A stretch of DNA of 25,607 nucleotides, from positions 1 to 25,607 of the forward strand of contig CAYXEN010000038.1 of NCBI GenBank assembly GCA_964464035.1, given 5' to 3'. Under the pieces are notes generated by a model, which searched no databases, was not told where the DNA came from, and saw only the letters and a program-made list of their open reading frames with translations. The position numbers and the translations under genes were made by a program. This DNA comes from CAYXEN01 sp964464035 (GTDB lineage Bacteria; Krumholzibacteriota; Krumholzibacteriia; WVZY01). Shown here piece after piece: positions 20,661 through 25,607 of the stretch. Position 1 is the stretch's first letter, and each line of letters starts with the position of its first letter.

Positions 20661-21881
20661 ATGAAACGTTCCTTTGCGATTATCGAAGAAAAGAGACTGC
20701 GCCTGGCCGTCGTCGCGCTCGCCGTGCTCATGTCGCTCGCCTTCACAGCGTCGGTTCGGGCTCAATCCGGTGACGAATGGCTCCCCACGAATCCTCTCCA
20801 GGGAAGGACGCTCTTCGAGGAAAAGCTGTGCATCACGTGCCACGCGATAGGCGGGGCGGGTGGAAGCGTCGGTCCCGATCTCGCCCGCGTCGATTTCAAG
20901 GGCACGTTTCTCGATCTTTCATCTCTCCTATGGAACCACATCCCCGACATGGTGGTGGAGTACAAGAACCTGAACCTCCCCTGGCCGGGGTTTTCCAACG
21001 ATGAACTCTACTCGCTGATCTCTTATCTGTATTACCTCCGCTATCTCGGTGAGCCGGGCGACGTCCAGAGGGGAAAGAAGCTCATCCGCCGCAAAGGGTG
21101 CATGTATTGCCACAGCGTCGGCAGCAAGGGAGGCAACGGCGTAGGGCCGAAGCTGGACAGCTTGAAGAAGTACGCCTCACCGATGTACATGATCCAGGCC
21201 ATCTGGAACCACGGCCCCAAGATGCAGAAGAAGATGGACGAGATGGGTATCGAGAGGCCGACTTTCAGCGGCAGGGATATCGTCGACATCAGCGCTTACA
21301 TCAGGGCGGTGAGCAAGTGGGAGACCCAGGAGAACGTGTATATTTCTCCCGGCAATCCCAAGGAAGGCGCCGAGGTGTTCAAGAACAAGGGTTGTTTCTC
21401 GTGCCATTCCGTGTACGGCAAGGGCGGCGGCATCGGGCCGGCCCTGGATAAGGTGGATTTGACGCTGAGCGTCACCGCGATAGCCGGGAGGATGTGGAAC
21501 CACAGTGACAAGATGTGGCAGACCATGCGTCACGAGAAGATGAGCTGGCCGACTTTCGACGGCAAGGAGATGGCCGACCTCCTGGCGTACCTCTACTTCT
21601 TGAACTTCATGGACGAGCCCGGCGATCCGGGCCGGGGCAGGGAAGTGTTCGCCGGGAAGTGCATGGCTTGTCATTCCGTTCGAGGCAAGGGCGGCTCCCT
21701 GGCCTCCGATCTCGCCGAAGCTCCTTATCTGGGATCCAGCCTTTCCGTTCTCAGGGCGATGCTGGACCAGGCCGACAAGATGTCGGAGACGGCACTCAAG
21801 ACGGGCACTTTATGGCCGAATCTCACGGGCAAGGAGATGCGGAACCTGTTCGCCTACCTCGCCACGTTGAAGAAGGACTAG
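20661..21881 (+). CDS. Exported tetraheme cytochrome made of four tandem monoheme modules
   Basis: This 406-aa protein has a signal peptide (hydrophobic about 14-31, V-R-A-Q-S cleavage) and four class I-like cytochrome c modules about 90-98 residues apart: C57-C60-H61, C147-C150-H151, C245-C248-H249 and C334-C337-H338. Each CxxCH is followed by a Gly-rich loop, and the first three modules carry a W-N-H-x3-M block (W91-M97, W182-M188, W279-M285), whose Met is a plausible distal haem ligand. The fourth module keeps only M374 (L-D-Q-A-D-K-M). Modules end in a L-x-A/S-Y-L-type helix. ATG at 20661 has AAGGA upstream; a GC-rich hairpin (20631-20646) precedes it. As the last operon gene it probably passes electrons from the complex to soluble carriers or a terminal oxidase (inference). 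Confidence 0.9.
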   Translation: MKRSFAIIEEKRLRLAVVALAVLMSLAFTASVRAQSGDEWLPTNPLQGRTLFEEKLCITCHAIGGAGGSVGPDLARVDFKGTFLDLSSLLWNHIPDMVVEYKNLNLPWPGFSNDELYSLISYLYYLRYLGEPGDVQRGKKLIRRKGCMYCHSVGSKGGNGVGPKLDSLKKYASPMYMIQAIWNHGPKMQKKMDEMGIERPTFSGRDIVDISAYIRAVSKWETQENVYISPGNPKEGAEVFKNKGCFSCHSVYGKGGGIGPALDKVDLTLSVTAIAGRMWNHSDKMWQTMRHEKMSWPTFDGKEMADLLAYLYFLNFMDEPGDPGRGREVFAGKCMACHSVRGKGGSLASDLAEAPYLGSSLSVLRAMLDQADKMSETALKTGTLWPNLTGKEMRNLFAYLATLKKD

Positions 21882-21919
21882 CCGTCCGCGCACGACTCGA
21901 CCGCTTCACCACGGACCCG

Positions 21920-23446
21920 TCATTTCTCGAAGAGATCATCCGCAGATACGACACGGGATTTCTCCCGGTTTATCTTGAGGGGAAAGACCGCTATCAGCTT
22001 GTCTTCCTCGAGAATCTCGGGCGGCATGTTCTCCGCGTCGTATTCGATGGGAGAAGGCTTGTTGGTTATGAGATCGTTCAGCAGATCGGAGGCTCCCTTG
22101 GTGATGACCGCTATCTTTATGTTCCGGTAGTCGAGGTACTTCCTGATGGCCGCGTTCACGTCGTCCACCGTCAACTTGTCGAGCCTCTCCGGTAGAGTCG
22201 CCAGGAAATCATCCGTTCCGTAGAAGCGGGAATCCAAGAGGTAGCCCAACCTGCGGCTCTGGCTCTGCGCCCACAACCGGCTGTAGTTCTTCAGGAATTT
22301 CCGTGTCAGCTCGAAGTCCTTGTCCGAGATGCCGTCCTCCACGAGCTTCTTCAATTCCCAGATCGCGAGGCGGATGGCGAAGTGGCGGTTCTTGTGCTGC
22401 ACGGGCCTGATCCAGATGCTGAAGTGCTGCTGGCGCCGCGGGATGTTGGGCACGGGAAACGTGCTGCCCCCGTCTTGTATGAAGTTCTCTATGTAGGAGT
22501 AGTCGCCGTAGTTGAGTCCCCGGAGCTCGCGCATCCTTATCATGAGGACGCCGTTGAAGGTCCTGTGTTCCCCCAAGTACGAATTGGCAACGAGCAAGGG
22601 GTAGAAGTCAGGATCGCTCCTCGTGACGGCGATGGGATACCCCATCGACACCGCGGTGGAGCGGCATTCCTTTTCCACGGCGAGAACTTCAATGTCCTTT
22701 ATGGGTTGGGTCTTTCTCACCTCGATTGCAGGCGGGGAGCCGGACGGCAGCTTGGAGAGATCTCCAAGCGCTCTCTGGACCAGATCGTCGTCGTAACCGC
22801 CGGCGAGTCCCAGCGTGACGTTGTCCCTCGTGAAGATCCTCTTGTAGTGCGCCTTCACGTCGTCCAGGGTTATGCTCTTGAGATCCCGCACCAGCCCTTC
22901 GACCGGTTGTCCGTAAGGGTGCCCGGGATACATGAATGCATTCAGTGCTTCCTTGCCCAGTTCCTCGTCGTCGTTCCCGCGTAGTTGCTTCTCCAGGTAG
23001 TTGATCTGGTTGGTCTTCAGGCGCTCGAAGTCCTCTTGCCTGAAGCCCGGCTCGAGAAGCATCTCGACCATGAGCGAGTAGAACTCGTCCAGGTTGTCCT
23101 TGTGCACGGTTCCTATGAGCGTAGTCATCTCCTTGTCCACTTGGATCGAGACGGACGTGGCCATGGGATAGAAGGCGTCGACGATTTCCTTGTAGGATCT
23201 CTTCTTCGTGCCCCCCTCGGAGATCATGGAGGCAGTGAGCATCGTCAACCCTTTCTTGCCCGCGGGATCGTTGATCGAGCCCGCATCGAAGGCTATGCGG
23301 AAAGTGATCAGGGGCGATTTCTCTATGGGCAGCAGGACCGTGGGAATGGTCCCGCCCGGCTTGGACCGTCCTTCGTGGGCGCCCATGGTGGTAAGGATAA
23401 GGCCGATCATGATCGTCATTATAATGAAGTTTCCTGCTTTTCTCAT
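21920..23446 (-). CDS. Exported M16-family peptidase-like subunit, catalytically inactive
   Basis: This 508-aa protein has a hydrophobic N-terminal export signal (about 8-23) and the repeated M16 fold. Where active M16 enzymes have HxxEH, it reads G-L-T-M-L-T-A-S-M-I-S-E-G-G-T, so the zinc ligands are missing. The second half keeps the family's R-L/R-E-L-R-G-L-N-Y substrate-pocket block. Such proteins pair with an active partner, as in mitochondrial processing peptidase and bacterial M16 pairs. The ATG at 23446 overlaps the stop of the active partner (ATGA on the - strand), which supports a 1:1 heterodimer. A TTG directly before it is also in frame. The gene converges on the tetraheme cytochrome gene with only 38 bp between the stops. 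Confidence 0.9.
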   Translation of the reverse strand: MRKAGNFIIMTIMIGLILTTMGAHEGRSKPGGTIPTVLLPIEKSPLITFRIAFDAGSINDPAGKKGLTMLTASMISEGGTKKRSYKEIVDAFYPMATSVSIQVDKEMTTLIGTVHKDNLDEFYSLMVEMLLEPGFRQEDFERLKTNQINYLEKQLRGNDDEELGKEALNAFMYPGHPYGQPVEGLVRDLKSITLDDVKAHYKRIFTRDNVTLGLAGGYDDDLVQRALGDLSKLPSGSPPAIEVRKTQPIKDIEVLAVEKECRSTAVSMGYPIAVTRSDPDFYPLLVANSYLGEHRTFNGVLMIRMRELRGLNYGDYSYIENFIQDGGSTFPVPNIPRRQQHFSIWIRPVQHKNRHFAIRLAIWELKKLVEDGISDKDFELTRKFLKNYSRLWAQSQSRRLGYLLDSRFYGTDDFLATLPERLDKLTVDDVNAAIRKYLDYRNIKIAVITKGASDLLNDLITNKPSPIEYDAENMPPEILEEDKLIAVFPLKINREKSRVVSADDLFEK

Positions 23447-24786
23447 CAATTCTTCACCCCCGTCAAGGTTACTTCCGTGCAGTTCGTCTTTCTCAGGTAT
23501 TTCTTCGCCAGGGCGATGAGATCCTTCGGCGTGATTTCATCATAACGCCTGTACAGCTCGTTCACCGAATCGGGGTCCCCGGTGAGTTCGAGGTAGCCGG
23601 CCATGTTGTAGGCGACCGATGCCGCAGTGTCGAGGCTCATGGCGAACGAGTACCTGATGCGTGATTTTATGGCTTCGAGCCTGTCATCGTCGACCGGCTT
23701 GGTCGCGGCCTCCTCGACGGCGGCGAAAATCGCCTTTTCCACTTCCTCGATCTTGTCTTCACTCTTGATCCGGCTGAAGATCATGAAGAGGAAGGGATCC
23801 CTGTGGTCGGGGACGTACGCGGATAGGTATTCGACGCTTTGATCCTCTATCACGAGTTTTTGATAGAGGGGACTGTTGGATCCGAAGAGCAGTTGCGCGA
23901 GGATGTCCAGGCCGGCGTTATCCTTCTTCGAAGGGTCGAAAGCGGGCATGTGATAGGCGAGGGTGAGATAGGGGAGAGTCTCGTTCTCCCAGTCGATGTG
24001 CGCCGACTTGAACTCGGTTTGCTCCGGCTCGACGGGGAATTCGGGGTTGTATTCCTTGGGTCGCCAATCCCCATTGTACTTCTTGATCAGCTCGAAGGTC
24101 TCGTCCACGTCGATGTCGCCAACCACGAGTATTATCACGTTGTTCGGGCGGTACCAGCGATCGTAGAACTTCAGGCTGTATTCGTACTGATTGGGCATGT
24201 CTTGTATGTCCTCGAGAAAACCCATGGTCGTATGCTTGTACGTATGGGCTTCGAAAGCGGTGTCCCGCACCTTCTCGTATATCTTGGAGAAAGGATTGGA
24301 ATAATTCTTGTAGTATTCCCCAAGGACCGCCTTGGATTCCTGCTTGAAGTCCGAGACGGAGTACTTCAAGTTCTGGAAGCGGTCCGCTTCGGCCTCGATC
24401 ACTTTTTCCAAGCCCTCCTTGCCGAAGAGAGCGTGGTAACACGTGTAATCGTCGGTCGTAAAAGCATTTGCGTCGCTCCCCAGCTCCTTGAAGAGCTCGT
24501 TGTACGCCTCGCTCGAGAACTTCTCCGTACCCCTGAACATCATGTGTTCGAAGAAATGAGCGAAACCCGACTTGCCCGGCTCGATCTCGTTGCGCGAGCC
24601 GGTCCTCACTATAGTGTAGTACGCTATTATCCCGGGGCTGTCGAAAGGGATCATGACCACCTTGAGCCCGTTCTCCAGGGTGCGCGTGTGCACGGGATAT
24701 GGGAAGATGTCTTTCGCCCGGGCCCTGCCCGATCCAAGCAGAAGAGCGATGAGAAAGATCATCGAGCCGGTTGTGGAAAATCTCAT
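23446..24786 (-). CDS. Exported M16-family zinc endopeptidase, active subunit
   Basis: This 446-aa protein starts with a signal peptide (hydrophobic about 8-20, then R-A-R-A-K). It carries the inverted zinc motif H77-F-F-E80-H81 and the third ligand E157 in V-L-G-E, with 75 residues between H81 and E157, the spacing of the M16 family. The second half contains Y-R-P-N-N-V-I-I-L-V-V-G-D and the C-terminal M16 domain. It should cleave peptides or unfolded proteins in the cell envelope. GAAGGAGG lies about 11 bases upstream of the ATG on the - strand. It is the first gene of a two-gene unit with the inactive M16 partner and is divergent from a tricorn-like gene. Confidence 0.93.
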   Translation of the reverse strand: MRFSTTGSMIFLIALLLGSGRARAKDIFPYPVHTRTLENGLKVVMIPFDSPGIIAYYTIVRTGSRNEIEPGKSGFAHFFEHMMFRGTEKFSSEAYNELFKELGSDANAFTTDDYTCYHALFGKEGLEKVIEAEADRFQNLKYSVSDFKQESKAVLGEYYKNYSNPFSKIYEKVRDTAFEAHTYKHTTMGFLEDIQDMPNQYEYSLKFYDRWYRPNNVIILVVGDIDVDETFELIKKYNGDWRPKEYNPEFPVEPEQTEFKSAHIDWENETLPYLTLAYHMPAFDPSKKDNAGLDILAQLLFGSNSPLYQKLVIEDQSVEYLSAYVPDHRDPFLFMIFSRIKSEDKIEEVEKAIFAAVEEAATKPVDDDRLEAIKSRIRYSFAMSLDTAASVAYNMAGYLELTGDPDSVNELYRRYDEITPKDLIALAKKYLRKTNCTEVTLTGVKN

Positions 24787-25141
24787 GATATTCGAAACCT
24801 CCTTCTCTCGACCGTCGGTCCGAATGGAAGTCTGCTGTGATGGGTGCGTGGCCGAAGAGGCGTCGCCTTTCGGCGCAAGCGGTGGGTTGGGAAAACGTTA
24901 CATCTTTCGCCGCTCGATGGCAACGAAATTGTTCGCACGGGAACTCGCGCCGACAATCCTTGACAGCACGGGCGTTCCTGAGCTAACCTCTCAGGTCACG
25001 CAGCCCACATTCACGTCTGTCCGCTTGATGCTCGAATCCAGGGAGAGCGGCTGTCACCCCACATTCTGCCTTGTAGCAAACCTGGGCATGTTTCGTCGTC
25101 GTTTTCGATAAAGCCTTCCGGCGCAAATCCAGGAGGGAAGA
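24787..25141. other. Divergent intergenic region between M16 pair and tricorn-like gene
   Basis: This 355-bp gap must hold promoters for both directions, but none is clear. On +, TTGACA at 24960-24965 has only a poor -10 (TAACCT at 24984, 18-bp spacer). On -, TGGCAA/GTTACA (24918-24923 and 24897-24902) spells TTGCCA and TGTAAC with a short 15-bp spacer. A strong hairpin lies at 24851-24874: an 11-base left arm and a 10-base right arm with one bulged G and a 3-nt loop. It has no T-run on either strand, and it falls in the leader of the M16 transcript. No convincing gene is visible. Confidence 0.5.
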
Positions 25142-25607
25142 ATGAAATCCAGATTCACCGCTTTGACCATGGTGCTGATGTTCTTGGCCGGAGCCGCCGG
25201 CGCCGTCGAACCTCACGGGGGGATGTTGAGGTATCCCGATGTCAGCGCCACGCACATAGCATTTCTCTATGCCAACGATCTCTGGCTCGTGCCGAAGGGA
25301 GGCGGCATGGCGGTGCCGCTGGCAAGCCCTCCCGGCCGCGAGAGTTTCCCCAGATTCAGCCCCGACGGAAAGATGATCGCCTTCATGGGCAACTATGACG
25401 GCAACTCGGACATCTACACCGTGCCCGTCTCGGGCGGTGTCCCGTTCCGCGTCACCCACCATCCCGTCTACGAGGTCCTGACCGACTGGACGAACGACGG
25501 GCGCTTGATATTCTTCGCCCGGGGAATGAAGGAGTACCCGAGGGCGCAGGAGCTCTTCTCCGTGCCCGCGACCGGGGGATTGCCCGAGAAGATGCCGGTT
25601 CCCTACG
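25142..25607 (+). CDS. Exported tricorn-protease-like protein, N-terminal fragment
   Basis: Only the first 155 codons are present; the gene runs off the window. A signal peptide (hydrophobic about 7-20, ending A-G-A-V-E) is followed by M-L-R-Y-P-D-V-S, H-I-A-F-L-Y-A-N-D-L-W-L-V-P, P-R-F-S-P-D-G-K, F-M-G-N-Y-D-G-N and V-T-H-H-P, which are beta-propeller blades typical of the N-terminus of bacterial tricorn homologues. Full-length members add a second propeller, a PDZ domain and an S41-type serine protease domain, none of which can be checked here. They trim peptides to smaller fragments. AGGAGG lies 5 bases before the ATG. The export signal differs from the cytoplasmic archaeal enzyme. Confidence 0.87.
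   Translation, partial: MKSRFTALTMVLMFLAGAAGAVEPHGGMLRYPDVSATHIAFLYANDLWLVPKGGGMAVPLASPPGRESFPRFSPDGKMIAFMGNYDGNSDIYTVPVSGGVPFRVTHHPVYEVLTDWTNDGRLIFFARGMKEYPRAQELFSVPATGGLPEKMPVPY

Noticed and set aside
21882..21919. Bidirectional terminator between the convergent cytochrome and M16 genes
   Set aside because: Only a 5-bp GTCCG/CGGAC pairing is visible, without T-runs on either side.
24960..24989. TTGACA as a promoter for the tricorn-like gene
   Set aside because: The best -10 at 18 bp matches only 3 of 6 positions and the site is about 150 bp from the start, so I list it only as a weak hint in the gap description.

Overview
The window reads as a piece of a bacterial chromosome, fairly GC-rich and densely coded, with Shine-Dalgarno sites and several overlapping start/stop junctions. 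RsfS, bacterial-type ArgRS, PurM, HD-GYP signalling, multiheme cytochromes, a Tat-type signal and several exported peptidases point to a Gram-negative-type bacterium. My guess is an uncultured lineage near the FCB group (Krumholzibacteriota- or Eisenbacteria-like), but this is low-confidence inference. I see no insertion sequences, phage genes, CRISPR arrays, rRNAs or credible tRNAs.

Region 1 (1-11519, all on +): the 3' end of rsfS, argS (with an unusual HIGH-motif region), a PfkB-family sugar/nucleoside kinase, then a clear extended -10 promoter driving an unrecognised two-part protein translationally coupled to a membrane HD-GYP phosphodiesterase. After these come purM, a large exported M14 carboxypeptidase overlapping purM, an NCS2-type nucleobase permease and a GT4 glycosyltransferase.

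Region 2 (11520-15114, +): a 261-bp gap with a long imperfect inverted repeat, then gatE and gatD, the two subunits of the Glu-tRNA(Gln) amidotransferase that is classically regarded as archaeal. Finding the pair among bacterial genes is the most striking gene-content observation here.

Region 3 (15115-21881, +): an AT-rich regulatory gap with two sigma70-type promoters flanking a perfect TGTGA-N6-TCACA palindrome (CRP/FNR-family type). It is followed by a six-gene respiratory operon: pentaheme cytochrome c, Tat-exported molybdopterin-family subunit, protein with four [4Fe-4S] motifs, ten-helix NrfD-like quinone subunit, tiny two-helix membrane protein, and an exported cytochrome made of four repeated monoheme modules. 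This is a complex-iron-sulfur-molybdoenzyme (CISM)-type quinol dehydrogenase related to Qrc and alternative complex III, in an arrangement I do not recognise as a named complex.

Region 4 (21920-25607): on the - strand, an active/inactive pair of exported M16 zinc peptidases. After a 355-bp divergent gap comes the 5' part of an exported tricorn-protease-like gene on +. With the M14 enzyme this makes four extracytoplasmic peptidase-family proteins in one window, consistent with (not proof of) a peptide-degrading lifestyle coupled to quinol-dependent respiration.
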